From positions 1,554,430 to 1,618,429 of the forward strand of contig NZ_KE340297.1 of NCBI RefSeq assembly GCF_000413315.1: 64,000 bases of DNA. The letters run 5' to 3'. This DNA is from Propionibacterium sp. oral taxon 192 str. F0372 (lineage in GTDB: Bacteria > Actinomycetota > Actinomycetes > Propionibacteriales > Propionibacteriaceae). A program made the position numbers and the translations under genes. Of the stretch, positions 35,562 through 45,074 are shown in pieces (the stretch's first letter is position 1; each line of letters starts with the position of its first letter). Under the pieces are notes generated by a model that made no database searches, was not told where the DNA came from, and saw nothing but the letters and a program-made list of their open reading frames with translations.

Positions 35562-36269
35562 ATGATGTCCACTGAAGGAGAAGCTGCGGTCGCTGACCTC
35601 AATAATTCGGCAACAAATACTGCGAATAGCCTCACCAACGCGGTGCAAGTGTTGTCTCAGAAGATCGAACAAGAGCGGCAGGGGTTGGCTAACTTGAATC
35701 TCCCCCCTGCGGCCATAGATCAGGCGACAGCAAGGCTAGACGACACCCGCCAAAAGGCCGAAGCTAGCGCGAACGGGGCAAAATCAGAGCTGACAAATCT
35801 GAGCCAGATTCTTCCGAAGCTTGCAGGAGCTTGGGAAATTTCTGCGACTGCGGCACAGGCCAGGAGCCTCGCTACCAGCGCCAGAGAATATGCCAGTTCG
35901 GTCAAACCGCAGAATCTTGCATCGACCAACACGTGGGAGTCTGCCTCCGCCCGGGAATTCAGGACTTCGGCGGGTGAACATGCGACCGCTGCTGACAACG
36001 CAGCAACGGACGCCGAGAATCTTGCCAGTAAGCTTGAGAGCCTGTCCGATAAGGCGACCGCTGATACCGCGACGCTGATCGCAGATCTCGCGAAGAAGGT
36101 CAATGAAATGGCCGAACAAGCGGGCCCGCTGTCAGAGATCGGCTCCGCTCCGGGAGCATCAAGCGCGTTGGACACGGCGAAAGAGGGCCTTTCTTCAACC
36201 CGGGAGAGTGGGGTCGCCCAGCTTGAGAGCACTGCTGAGACTGCCTCGGGAGAGCTTGCGGCCCTGTAA
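35562..36269 (+). CDS. WXG-like helical protein, probable type VII substrate
   Basis: A 235-aa, almost entirely helical, Ala/Ser-rich protein without a signal peptide. A WES motif (Trp125) in NTWESASAREF resembles the WXG turn, and another Trp lies at 91. Long amphipathic segments flank it. ATG 35562 after GAAGGAAG; ATG 35565 is equivalent. It starts 8 bp after the lysozyme-like gene, so the three genes form one cassette inserted between prs and rplY. Base use is less GC-rich than its neighbours, hinting at transfer. Confidence 0.65.
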   Translation: MMSTEGEAAVADLNNSATNTANSLTNAVQVLSQKIEQERQGLANLNLPPAAIDQATARLDDTRQKAEASANGAKSELTNLSQILPKLAGAWEISATAAQARSLATSAREYASSVKPQNLASTNTWESASAREFRTSAGEHATAADNAATDAENLASKLESLSDKATADTATLIADLAKKVNEMAEQAGPLSEIGSAPGASSALDTAKEGLSSTRESGVAQLESTAETASGELAAL

Positions 36270-36481
36270 GCAGCGCAAGATATTCAGAAGGTTCAGGGAG
36301 CAAGACCCTCGCCCGATGCATGTTGCCGTCGCAGGCGCTCCACCGAATTGGTGTGCCCGCCTGTGGCGGCTATGCTCACCGTGTCGCTTGGCGAGGGATC
36401 GACATCTGGTCCGTTATCGACTGGTGCTTGGGTCTCGGCCCTCCTCGGCAGGCGAAATGTTTCGCAACCAAGGAGATTCAG

Positions 36482-37093
36482 ATGGCCACCACCATCAAGC
36501 TTGTCGCCGAGGCTCGTAACGAGTTTGGCAAGGGCGCAGCTCGCCGCATCCGCCGTGACCACAAGGTTCCCGCCGTTATCTACGGTCGTGGCCATGATCC
36601 GATCCACATCACCCTTCCGGGCCACGACTCGATGCTGGCCCTGCGTCAGTCGAATGCCCTCATTGAGGTCCAGTTCGCCGACGGTTCCAGCAAACTCGTG
36701 CTGCCTAAGCAGATCGTTCGTCACCCGGTGACCAATAACATCTTGCATATCGACCTGCTCCTGGTGGTCAAGGGTGAGAAGGTCTCCGTCCAGGTGCCTG
36801 TTGTTCTTGAAGGCGACGCCGAATCCGGTGCCCTGGTCAACCACGAGCGCAACGAGATCACCGTCCTGGCTGATCCCACGTCGATTCCCTCCGAGATCGT
36901 CGTGTCCGTTGAGGGCGCCAAGATCGGTGAGCACGTGTTGGTCGGTGACATCAAGCTGCCCAAGGGGGCCGAGCTCGACGATGACGCCGAGGCTTTGGTC
37001 GTCGCGATCAATGTCGCCGAGTCGGTCACCGAGATGTTGGGCGATTCCGATGGAGCCGAGACCGCCGACGATCCCGAGGCTGCAGCTGAGTGA
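36482..37093 (+). CDS. rplY: 50S ribosomal protein L25 (Ctc form)
   Basis: A 203-aa 5S-rRNA-binding protein of the long TL5/Ctc type. The L25 domain (EARNEFGKGAARRIRRDHKVPAVIYGRG) is followed by a beta domain and an acidic Ala-rich tail. Start after AAGGAGATT. It has a 212-bp leader after the type VII-like cassette. Adjacent pth is the usual partner. Confidence 0.96.
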   Translation: MATTIKLVAEARNEFGKGAARRIRRDHKVPAVIYGRGHDPIHITLPGHDSMLALRQSNALIEVQFADGSSKLVLPKQIVRHPVTNNILHIDLLLVVKGEKVSVQVPVVLEGDAESGALVNHERNEITVLADPTSIPSEIVVSVEGAKIGEHVLVGDIKLPKGAELDDDAEALVVAINVAESVTEMLGDSDGAETADDPEAAAE

Positions 37094-37123
37094 GGTCGTG
37101 ATGGTCGTGACCGGGGGAGTGCA

Positions 37124-37720
37124 ATGGTGAGCGCTTGGATGCTCGTTGGCTTGGGCAACCCCGGTCCCGACTACGAATGGACTCGGCACAATGTTGGTTT
37201 CATGACTGCCGATGAGTTTGCCCGGCGTGGCCGGGTGAGTTTTTCCGCGCCCAGAGGGATGCGCGCCGATGTGGCTGAGACGGTGATCTCGACCCTTGGT
37301 TTGGGCACCATCCCCGGCGACAAGCTGTTCATCGTCAAGCCGCGCACTTATATGAATGAATCCGGTCAGGCTGTCGGCAGACTAGCCGCTTACCACGGTG
37401 TCGCACCTGGCCACATCGTGGTGGTGCACGATGAACTTGACTTGGACTTTGGGCGGCTGCGGTTGAAAAATGGCGGGGGCGACAACGGCCACAACGGTCT
37501 CAAATCGATCCGGGCACATCTGCGCACCGGTGATTTCCACCGGGTGCGCATTGGGATTGGCCGCCCCGTCGGACACCAAACCGGTGCCGCCTATGTGCTG
37601 GGTAGATTCCCACTTGCTGCGCGGGAGGACCTTGCGGTGGTCATCGCCCGCGCCGCCGATGCCGCCGAAACCTTGATCAGCCAGGGCCTGACTACCGCCC
37701 AGAACAAGTTCAACGGCTGA
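37124..37720 (+). CDS. pth: Peptidyl-tRNA hydrolase
   Basis: A 198-aa enzyme that frees tRNA from stalled peptidyl-tRNA. Motifs: LVGLGNPGPDYEWTRHNVGFM with catalytic His, KPRTYMNESG, VVHDELDLDFG, GGGDNGHNGLKSI and HRVRIGIGRP. ATG after a GGGGGAG site. Follows rplY by 30 bp, as in mycobacteria. Confidence 0.96.
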   Translation: MVSAWMLVGLGNPGPDYEWTRHNVGFMTADEFARRGRVSFSAPRGMRADVAETVISTLGLGTIPGDKLFIVKPRTYMNESGQAVGRLAAYHGVAPGHIVVVHDELDLDFGRLRLKNGGGDNGHNGLKSIRAHLRTGDFHRVRIGIGRPVGHQTGAAYVLGRFPLAAREDLAVVIARAADAAETLISQGLTTAQNKFNG

Positions 37721-37867
37721 TGCCTGCCTCCAGGCTTACGGGGGCACAACTCGATTTTGTGGATGCTGTGCGGTGGGCAGCTGAAACGCGGTGATCATCG
37801 TTTTGAGGATGGAGGTGGCCGTCCCTGGTGGGTCACGACCAGCAGGTGGATCAGCTGGGCAGGGGAT

Positions 37868-38527
37868 TCACTTCCTCGGTGCGGCTATCTGCGCCGCCAG
37901 GTGACCGGCACCATAACCGTTGTCGATGTTCATCACACCTACCCCTGGGGCACAACTGTTGAGCATCGTCAGCAGTGCCGCCACCCCGCCGAAACTGGCG
38001 CCGTAGCCAACTGAGGTGGGTACCGCGAGCACCGGTGCGGAAACCAGCCCGGCCACCACCCCGGGCAGGGCGCCATCCATCCCCGCCACCACCACAATGA
38101 CTCCCGCGCGACGCAGTAGATCGATTTTTGACAAGGTGCGATGAATGCCGGCGATACCGATGTCGGTGACCAGTTCGACCCGTCTGCCCAGGTGCCGGGC
38201 GGTGAGCAGCGCTTCTCTGGCAACGGGCAGGTCGGAGGTTCCGGCGCAGGCTACCACAACGAGTTCCCCACTAGGCTCCGGCATCCTTGGCGGCCACACC
38301 AGCAACTGCGCCAGCTCATCGTAGTGGGCGTCGTGCAGCACGGAACGGATCGCATCGGCGCGCTCCTGATCAGCGCGGGTGAACAAGGTTGTCACCTCGG
38401 GATGATCCGCCAGGCGAATGGCGATCTCCCGCAGTTGTCCGGGGGTCTTCCCTTCGCAGTAGACGGCCTCCGGGTAACCCCTGCGGTGGGTGCGGTCCAG
38501 GTCGAGTTCGGCGATCTCCTCGTTCAT
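37868..38527 (-). CDS. larB: LarB, nickel-pincer cofactor biosynthesis carboxylase/hydrolase
   Basis: A 219-aa PurE-like protein that carboxylates and hydrolyses nicotinic acid adenine dinucleotide in the first step of nickel-pincer nucleotide synthesis. Motifs: VACAGTSDLPVAREA, VTDIGIAGIHRTL, VVVAGMDGALPGVVAGL and TSVGYGASFGGVAALL. Its ATG overlaps the larE stop by 4 bp. It is last in the larC-larE-larB order on the minus strand. The lactate racemase gene larA itself is not in the window. Confidence 0.93.
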   Translation of the reverse strand: MNEEIAELDLDRTHRRGYPEAVYCEGKTPGQLREIAIRLADHPEVTTLFTRADQERADAIRSVLHDAHYDELAQLLVWPPRMPEPSGELVVVACAGTSDLPVAREALLTARHLGRRVELVTDIGIAGIHRTLSKIDLLRRAGVIVVVAGMDGALPGVVAGLVSAPVLAVPTSVGYGASFGGVAALLTMLNSCAPGVGVMNIDNGYGAGHLAAQIAAPRK

Positions 38528-39384
38528 TGTCGCTCCTCAAGGTGCGGGGCTCTCAGGATCTGCATGGTGAATGCACCACATTGCATTCCTGCAAGGTCGA
38601 AGGTGACGTTGGCGAAACCAGCCGCCTTCACTCCGGTGAGCACTTCAATGCGGGTTGCGGGATCCAGCAGCAGCCCCAGTTCCTCAGTGGGCACCTCAAT
38701 CCGGGCGATTGCTCCGTGGTGACGCACCCTGCAATCCGAGAAACCGGCGTCGCGCACTACCTGCTCGGCCTGCTCAATCTGGGCGAGTTTCCCGGGGGTC
38801 ACCTGCTCACCGTGGGGGATGCGCGATGCCAGGCAGGGGGCCGCAGGCTTGTCGGCAACCGAAAGCCCCAGGGCTGCGGCCAGTGAGCGCACCCGCTGTT
38901 TGGTCAGACCGGCGGTGGCCAGCGGCCGGAGAATTTCATGAAGAGCAGCTGCTTTCGCTCCAGGGCGGTCCGGGGCGACGGCATCATCGGCATTTTCCCC
39001 GTAGGCCACCGCGTCCAGGCCGAGACGCTCGACCAGATCGTCTTCGATGGCGGTGAACATGTGGTGCTTGCAGTGGAAGCACCGGTCGGCACCATTCGCC
39101 CGGTAGGCCGGATCCTCGATCTCGTGAGTGCGGAACTCGACCAGGCGAGCTCCGATCCCGGCGGCCGTGCGACGCGCCTGCTCCAGTTCGGTGCGGGTGA
39201 GGGATTCGGAATCTGCCAGCAGCCCAATGACCCGATCACCCATGGCCCGCACGAGCACCGCCAACAAGGTGGCCGAGTCGACCCCACCCGAGTAGGCGAC
39301 ACCGATGCGTTTGTGCCCGCTCACTTGGGCGACGATGGCCTGCGCATCAGCTCGCGTGGCGTGTGGAAGATCAGCAAAGCTCAT
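38524..39384 (-). CDS. larE: LarE, sulfur insertion protein of nickel-pincer cofactor synthesis
   Basis: A 286-aa PP-loop ATPase that adenylates the pyridinium dicarboxylate and inserts sulfur. PP-loop AYSGGVDSATLL (about 30-41). Cysteines: Cys102 and Cys105 in RCFHCK, and Cys184 in PCLASRIPHG, the position of the sacrificial sulfur donor in characterised LarE. Whether the three cysteines form an Fe-S site here is open. Start at 39384 gives MSFADLPH; the longer ORF runs back into larC. 4-bp overlaps on both sides. Confidence 0.92.
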   Translation of the reverse strand: MSFADLPHATRADAQAIVAQVSGHKRIGVAYSGGVDSATLLAVLVRAMGDRVIGLLADSESLTRTELEQARRTAAGIGARLVEFRTHEIEDPAYRANGADRCFHCKHHMFTAIEDDLVERLGLDAVAYGENADDAVAPDRPGAKAAALHEILRPLATAGLTKQRVRSLAAALGLSVADKPAAPCLASRIPHGEQVTPGKLAQIEQAEQVVRDAGFSDCRVRHHGAIARIEVPTEELGLLLDPATRIEVLTGVKAAGFANVTFDLAGMQCGAFTMQILRAPHLEERQ

Positions 39385-40700
39385 CGGGCATCCCGGATGT
39401 CGAGACCCAGCCGATCGAACTCGGCCCCCGCAACCAGCCCCGCGGCGACGATGGCCCCTTGCACGCGCTGGGTCACATCGAGACGAGACAGCTCCGCTGC
39501 CTGTGCGCCTGCTGCTAGGGAATCGAATTCCGGCGAGGCATGCAGCACGACGCCATTGCGGGATGCGATCTTCACGTCGATTGGCTGACCTGCCACGGTG
39601 AGCGTCGTCCACACCCGCTCCGCCACCACACGACGATGGCCGACGGCACGTACCCCGATGGTGGATGTGTGTTCCAGAAACAGCTGGGAAAGCGTTTCTT
39701 CAAGGTTTGGTGGGCACAGTGCGTGGATGGTGTGGGCGGGGCGGCCCTTTTTCATCGTGATGGGAACCAGCCAGGCATCAAGGGCTCCGGCGTCGATCAA
39801 TTCCTCAATGACTCCGGGCCACAGCTCTGGCGGCATGTCATCGACATTGGCCGCCAGTTCGACAATTTCGGTGGCAGCCGGTGGGGTAACAGGTTTCCCG
39901 ATGATGGTCCGCACGATATTGGGATGATCACGGAAGTCCTTGTCCCCGGCGCCGACTCCCAGCTTGGCCGGAACCATGTGCGGCATCGGTTCGCAGATCC
40001 TGGCGAGGGCCCGGATGATGGCGAGCCCGGTGGGGGTGGCCAGTTCTCCAGGAGCGCCGGGTGTGGCGACCGGGGCAGGCTGGTTGTGGGGGAACAGGTG
40101 ATGTGCGGAGTCGTTGTCGTAGGCCAGTCCAGCGTCGGTGGGCCCGGCACTCACTTGCCAGCCGATAGCCAGGTGGGCGACCGCCGGTGCTGGGACCGGG
40201 ATATCGCCATGGGCAGCCTGGATACGACCGGACCCCAGGGCGACTGGAGAAGCCGAGATGGTCTCGGCACCCAGCAACCGCAGTGCTTCACAGGTGCCGA
40301 CGACATCGGCAATCGAATCGAGGGCCCCCACCTCATGGAAGTGCACCTGCTCGGGATCGGTTCCATGAACAGTTGCCTCGGCCTCAGCCAGGAGATGGAA
40401 AACGGCTAGTGCGCGGGAGCGGGTCTGCTCGTGGAGAGCGGAATCTGCGATCATCGAGCGGATGACTTTCCATGTGCGATGGGGTTGATCGGGAGCCAAG
40501 ACCTCCACTATGAGCTTCGTGGCTCGTTGCCCGCCCCGGTTGACGGTGCTGGCTGACAGTCGGACGGCACCCGGAATCAAAAGATCGATTGTCTGCTGGA
40601 TGGTGACCAGATCTGCGCCGGCGTCGATGAGCGAACCGAGCAGCATGTCTCCCGCGACCCCGGCAGAGACATCGAACCAAGCATGGGTCATGGATTCCAT
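39381..40700 (-). CDS. larC: LarC, nickel insertase of nickel-pincer cofactor synthesis
   Basis: A 439-aa single-ORF LarC, the CTP-dependent cyclometallase that inserts Ni into the pincer nucleotide. N-terminal HAWFDVSAGVAGDMLLGSLIDAGAD, HFHEVGALDSIADVVG and C-terminal ELAANVDDMPPELWPGVIEELIDAGALDAWL are diagnostic. In Lactobacillus the gene is split and joined by frameshifting; here it is continuous. Start ATG 40700 after AAAGGAA, with ATG 40691 as an alternative. Confidence 0.93.
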   Translation of the reverse strand: MESMTHAWFDVSAGVAGDMLLGSLIDAGADLVTIQQTIDLLIPGAVRLSASTVNRGGQRATKLIVEVLAPDQPHRTWKVIRSMIADSALHEQTRSRALAVFHLLAEAEATVHGTDPEQVHFHEVGALDSIADVVGTCEALRLLGAETISASPVALGSGRIQAAHGDIPVPAPAVAHLAIGWQVSAGPTDAGLAYDNDSAHHLFPHNQPAPVATPGAPGELATPTGLAIIRALARICEPMPHMVPAKLGVGAGDKDFRDHPNIVRTIIGKPVTPPAATEIVELAANVDDMPPELWPGVIEELIDAGALDAWLVPITMKKGRPAHTIHALCPPNLEETLSQLFLEHTSTIGVRAVGHRRVVAERVWTTLTVAGQPIDVKIASRNGVVLHASPEFDSLAAGAQAAELSRLDVTQRVQGAIVAAGLVAGAEFDRLGLDIRDAR

Positions 40701-40846
40701 TGTGCCTGGATGTTCCTTTGAGCAGGTCCAACGGTTGCCGTAGTTGTCCGGGGCGAATTCATCGGTGCCCCACGAACTGATGGTTCGTCGCTCCTGCGGT
40801 TGCAATCCACAAGCCCTCGGTAGGGCGGCGTGCCTAAACTTGGCCG

Positions 40847-43800
40847 GTGAATGTTTCCGGCCTGTTCTCCGCTGTCGCGACTGATCCGGGGGTGGCGAAT
40901 GCCTTAACCGAGGCCCGCAGTGGGCTCGTGTCCGCCGAGTTGACCTGTGCCCCCGCAGCCCGCCAGGTGCTGCTTGCCACCATGTCACGGCAGATCGGCC
41001 GCCAGATGCTCGTGGTTACGTCCACCTTCCGCGAAGCCGAACAGCTCACCGCGGTCTTGGAGACCTTACTCGATCCGCACCAGGTGGCGTTCTACCCGGC
41101 TTGGGAAACCCTGCCCCACGAGCGGCTGTCCCCGCGCTCCGACACTGTGGGACGCCGTCTGGAGGTGCTGCGCCGACTCGCCGGATACGGTGAGTTGCCT
41201 GCCCCGGAAATCATCGTCGCGCCGGTCCGCTCGGTGCTGCAGCCCCAGGTGGCTGGCCTGGCCGAACTACCCGTCGTCCACCTGGTGCGTGGTCAGGAGT
41301 ACCCGGTGGCCAAACTCACCACGGATCTCGTTGCTGCCGCCTATCAACGTGTTGACCTAGTAGAACGCCGCGGTGAATTCGCCGTGCGCGGCGGCATAGT
41401 CGACATCTTCCCGCCCACTTGCCCGCACCCGGTACGCGTTGATTTCTTTGGTGATGAGATCGATACCATCACGTGGTTCCAAGTCTCCGACCAGCGCTCC
41501 ACCGACCAGACCATCGATGCGGTAGATGCCTCCCCGTGCCGTGAGTTGCTGATCACCGACCGGGTTGCTGAGCGTGCCGCAGCCTTGGTGCAGGACCACC
41601 CTGAACTCGCCGAGATGTTGGAGAAGATCGCTAACCACCAGGGGGTCGAGGGGATGGAGGCCCTCATCCCGGCTCTGGTCGACCATCTCGAACTTCTCGT
41701 CGACGTGCTGAGCGACGACGCCATGATCGTGGTCAACGATCCTGAACTCGTGCGGGCCCGCGCCGAGGATCTAGTGCGCACCTCCCAGGAATTCCTCGGT
41801 GCCGGATGGGCGGCAGCGGCTTCTGGCGGATCTGCTCCTATCGACTTGGATGCTTCCGCGTATTGGGAACTGGGCGAGGTGCGTTCCCGTGCCCTGGATC
41901 GTGGTCTGCAGTGGTGGTCGTTGTCCAGCTTCGGCATGGATGATCAACAGCCAATGGACATTGAGGAGATCGCCGCACTGGCTTCCTCGGTGCCCACTCG
42001 CCGACTCGCCTTGACTGATGCCCCCAACTGGCACGGCGATGTCGAGGGATTTGTCTCCCGGATCAGCTCCGATCTGGCCGAAGGATTACGGGTGCTGCTT
42101 TCGGTGGAGGGATCTGGTCCAGCCTCGAGGATGGCTGACCTGCTGGGGGAACACGATGTACCTGCCAGGATTGTCACCGAGGTGACCGAGATATCCGATG
42201 ACCCAGTGGTACAGATCTTTCGCTCCGGTATGCGCCAGGGCTGGCGGGCCGAAGAGATCCGGCTGGTGGTGCACACCGCAGCGGACATCACCGGAGCACA
42301 GGCTCCCCGCTCCTCCCGCGCGATGCCCACTCGTCGCCGTAACCAAGTTGTCCCCATGGAATTGAAGCCTGGTGATGCCCTGGTGCACCAGCAACACGGG
42401 GTCGGTCGCTATATCGAAATGGTCACCCGCACTGTGTCGGGTGCAACCCGTGAATACCTCGTCTTGGAATATGCCCCTGCCAAACGAGGTCAGCCAGGTG
42501 ACCGCTTGTATGTGCCGATGGATCAACTCAACGAGGTTTCCCGCTACGTCGGGGGAGAGGCCCCGAGCCTGGACAAGATGGGCGGAGGAGATTGGAAGGC
42601 CCGCAAATCGCGGGCCCGCAGGGCGGTTCGCGAGATCGCCTCGGAACTTATCAAGTTGTACGCGGCTCGCCAGGCAACCAAGGGCTTCGCTTTCGCCGCT
42701 GACACCGTATGGCAGCGTGAGTTGGAGGACGCCTTCAATTACACTGAGACACCCGACCAGCTGGCCTGCATCAACGACGTCAAACACGACATGGAACAGA
42801 TCGTCCCGATGGATCGGCTGATCTGTGGCGATGTCGGTTACGGAAAGACGGAGATTGCCGTGCGGGCGGCCTTCAAGGCGGTACAGAGCGGCAAGCAGGT
42901 CGCCGTCTTGGTGCCCACCACCTTGCTCGTTCAACAGCACGCCGCCACCTTCACTGAGCGCTACGCCGGTTTTCCGATCAATGTTGCGCAGCTATCGCGC
43001 TTCCAGTCCGATGCCGAGGTGAGGGCCACCCTCGATGGGTTAGTCTCCGGGCGGGTGGATATCGTCATCGGTACTCACCGGATCCTCTCCGACAAGGTGC
43101 AGTTCAAGGATCTTGGGCTGGTGATTATCGATGAAGAGCAACGTTTCGGGGTGGAGCACAAGGAGGCCCTCAAGAAGATGAGGGTCAACCTTGATGTGCT
43201 GTCTATGTCGGCCACACCGATCCCGCGCACCTTGGAGATGGCGGTCACCGGTATCCGGGAGATGTCGACTATTGCCACCCCGCCCGAAGAGCGCCACCCG
43301 GTGCTCACCTTTGCCGGGGCCTACGACCATGGCCAGGTGGTGGCCGCGATCCGCCGGGAACTCGCCCGGGAGGGTCAGGTCTTCTACGTGCATAACCGGG
43401 TGCAGGATATCGACCGGGTTGCAGCCGAACTGCGGGAAGCGGTTCCTGAGGCGCACATCGTCACCGCCCATGGCAAGATGTCCGAGCGCACCTTGGAACA
43501 GGTGATGACCGATTTCTGGGAGCGACGTATCGACGTGCTGGTGTGTACCACCATCGTCGAGGCCGGCATTGACGTGTCGAGCGCCAACACCCTCATCGTT
43601 GACCGCGCCGACCGGATGGGGCTATCCCAATTGCACCAGCTGCGTGGGCGGGTGGGTCGTTCCCGGGAACGTGGATATGCCTATTTCCTCTACCCACGAG
43701 ACAAACCACTCACCCAGACTGCCCATGATCGGCTGACTGCCCTCGCATCGAATACCGATTTGGGGGCGGGTATGGCCATCGCGATGAAGGACTTGGAGAT

Positions 43801-44431
43801 CCGCGGCGCGGGCAATTTGCTGGGTGATGAGCAGTCCGGTCACATCGCCGACGTCGGCTTCGACCTCTACATCCGGATGGTTGGGGAAGCGGTTTCCGAT
43901 TTTCGTGGGGAGGCCGATGCTGAGGAAGAGGCCGAGATGCGCATCGAATTGCCCGTCGACGCGCATCTGCCCATCGACTACGTGGAATCCGAGCGGCTGC
44001 GCCTGGAGATGTACCGACGCCTGGCCGAGGTGCGCAGCGAGCAGGACATCACCGAGGTGCGCGAAGAATTGGAGGACCGCTACGGTCCGCTGCCACAACC
44101 CACCGGAATGCTGCTGGATGTCGCACGCTTCCGGCTCGCTTGTCGCGCCTCGGGTATAACCGAGGTGGTGGCCCAGGGAAACCACATTCGTTTTGCGCCG
44201 GTCAACGATCGGCTACTTCCCGGGCAGCAGCGGGTAGATCTGCCCGAATCGCGCCGACTGCGGCTGTCCCGGATGTATCCAGGCTCCCTGGTGAAGGCGA
44301 CGAATATCGCCTTGGTGCCGCGGCCTCGCACAACCGGGGTGCCCAGCGTCCCGGTTGAGGGAGCCGATCTGCTCGCCTGGGCCGCCACCTTGGTCGAGGC
44401 GGTCTTCGCTCCGGTCCCCGTGGCGAAGTAG
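40847..44431 (+). CDS. mfd: Transcription-repair coupling factor Mfd
   Basis: An 1194-aa translocase that removes stalled RNA polymerase and recruits UvrA. N-terminal UvrB-like domain (about 20-300, with YPAWETLPHERLSPRSD), RNA polymerase-interacting domain (about 505-570, GDALVHQQHGVGRY), and helicase motor with Walker A GDVGYGKTE, IIDEEQRFGVEHKE and GRVGRSRERGYAYF. C-terminal TRCF domain. GTG start. Gene order mfd-lipoprotein-mazG-eno resembles the mycobacterial block. Confidence 0.97.
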   Translation: MNVSGLFSAVATDPGVANALTEARSGLVSAELTCAPAARQVLLATMSRQIGRQMLVVTSTFREAEQLTAVLETLLDPHQVAFYPAWETLPHERLSPRSDTVGRRLEVLRRLAGYGELPAPEIIVAPVRSVLQPQVAGLAELPVVHLVRGQEYPVAKLTTDLVAAAYQRVDLVERRGEFAVRGGIVDIFPPTCPHPVRVDFFGDEIDTITWFQVSDQRSTDQTIDAVDASPCRELLITDRVAERAAALVQDHPELAEMLEKIANHQGVEGMEALIPALVDHLELLVDVLSDDAMIVVNDPELVRARAEDLVRTSQEFLGAGWAAAASGGSAPIDLDASAYWELGEVRSRALDRGLQWWSLSSFGMDDQQPMDIEEIAALASSVPTRRLALTDAPNWHGDVEGFVSRISSDLAEGLRVLLSVEGSGPASRMADLLGEHDVPARIVTEVTEISDDPVVQIFRSGMRQGWRAEEIRLVVHTAADITGAQAPRSSRAMPTRRRNQVVPMELKPGDALVHQQHGVGRYIEMVTRTVSGATREYLVLEYAPAKRGQPGDRLYVPMDQLNEVSRYVGGEAPSLDKMGGGDWKARKSRARRAVREIASELIKLYAARQATKGFAFAADTVWQRELEDAFNYTETPDQLACINDVKHDMEQIVPMDRLICGDVGYGKTEIAVRAAFKAVQSGKQVAVLVPTTLLVQQHAATFTERYAGFPINVAQLSRFQSDAEVRATLDGLVSGRVDIVIGTHRILSDKVQFKDLGLVIIDEEQRFGVEHKEALKKMRVNLDVLSMSATPIPRTLEMAVTGIREMSTIATPPEERHPVLTFAGAYDHGQVVAAIRRELAREGQVFYVHNRVQDIDRVAAELREAVPEAHIVTAHGKMSERTLEQVMTDFWERRIDVLVCTTIVEAGIDVSSANTLIVDRADRMGLSQLHQLRGRVGRSRERGYAYFLYPRDKPLTQTAHDRLTALASNTDLGAGMAIAMKDLEIRGAGNLLGDEQSGHIADVGFDLYIRMVGEAVSDFRGEADAEEEAEMRIELPVDAHLPIDYVESERLRLEMYRRLAEVRSEQDITEVREELEDRYGPLPQPTGMLLDVARFRLACRASGITEVVAQGNHIRFAPVNDRLLPGQQRVDLPESRRLRLSRMYPGSLVKATNIALVPRPRTTGVPSVPVEGADLLAWAATLVEAVFAPVPVAK

Positions 44432-44483
44432 ACTCATTCTTGGTCCGCCGTAACTACCCGGCGGTCGTTGGATCGGAGGAACA

Positions 44484-45074
44484 ATGCCGAGGTTCGTCAA
44501 AGGTCTTGCCCTGATGGGTGCGGCGGCGCTGCTCGCCGGTTGTGCTCCGACCGGTGTTACTGCGGCGGTTGTCAACGGAGTGAAGGTGCCGCAGTCCCGG
44601 GTGTCGGCCATCGCCGAGGGATGTTCTGCTGCGATCAATGACTCAGGCATGGCCCAGCAGCAGGTGACTCCTAGGATGCTGCGTGCTGATTCGATCCAGA
44701 TCGCCGTGCTTTCCGAGCGTTCGGCCCAGTATTCCGTTGAAGCAGCCGGGATGGGTGACCAATTGGCCGACGGCGAATCTGCCGTTGATTTCCTGGCTTC
44801 CCACGAGGTGAGCGGTCCGGGCGTGCCGACCCAGGAGGAACTGCTCGCTGCGGTTTCCGCAGCCCACCAAGAGCACCTGCTCGACAATGAGGACTGTGCC
44901 GTCGGCCTGCTCGGACTTGTCAGGCACAACCTGCTAGCCCAGAACGCGAGAACGTCCTATTTCGGCGCACCCGCAGAGATCACGCTGAACCCGAGCTACG
45001 GCACGTGGGATGCCAAGGAGATGAAGGCAGACGGCTCAGGCTCGCTTTCCGAGTTGGCTAAGGCCAAGGGATGA
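44484..45074 (+). CDS. Predicted lipoprotein, SurA N-terminal-like
   Basis: A 196-aa lipoprotein (signal GLALMGAAALLAGC, Cys20). The start of the mature chain, AAVVNGVKVPQSRVSAIAEGC, resembles the first helix of SurA/PrsA foldases, but no peptidyl-prolyl isomerase domain follows. The rest is helical with two further cysteines (EGC near 48 and DNEDC near 139) that may pair. It lies between mfd and mazG and overlaps mazG by 4 bp. A chaperone-like role is inference. Confidence 0.75.
   Translation: MPRFVKGLALMGAAALLAGCAPTGVTAAVVNGVKVPQSRVSAIAEGCSAAINDSGMAQQQVTPRMLRADSIQIAVLSERSAQYSVEAAGMGDQLADGESAVDFLASHEVSGPGVPTQEELLAAVSAAHQEHLLDNEDCAVGLLGLVRHNLLAQNARTSYFGAPAEITLNPSYGTWDAKEMKADGSGSLSELAKAKG

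Noticed and set aside
39384..39612. N-terminal extension of larE
   Set aside because: The extra 76 residues are a shadow of larC; the MSFADLPH start overlaps larC by 4 bp as expected for a coupled gene.
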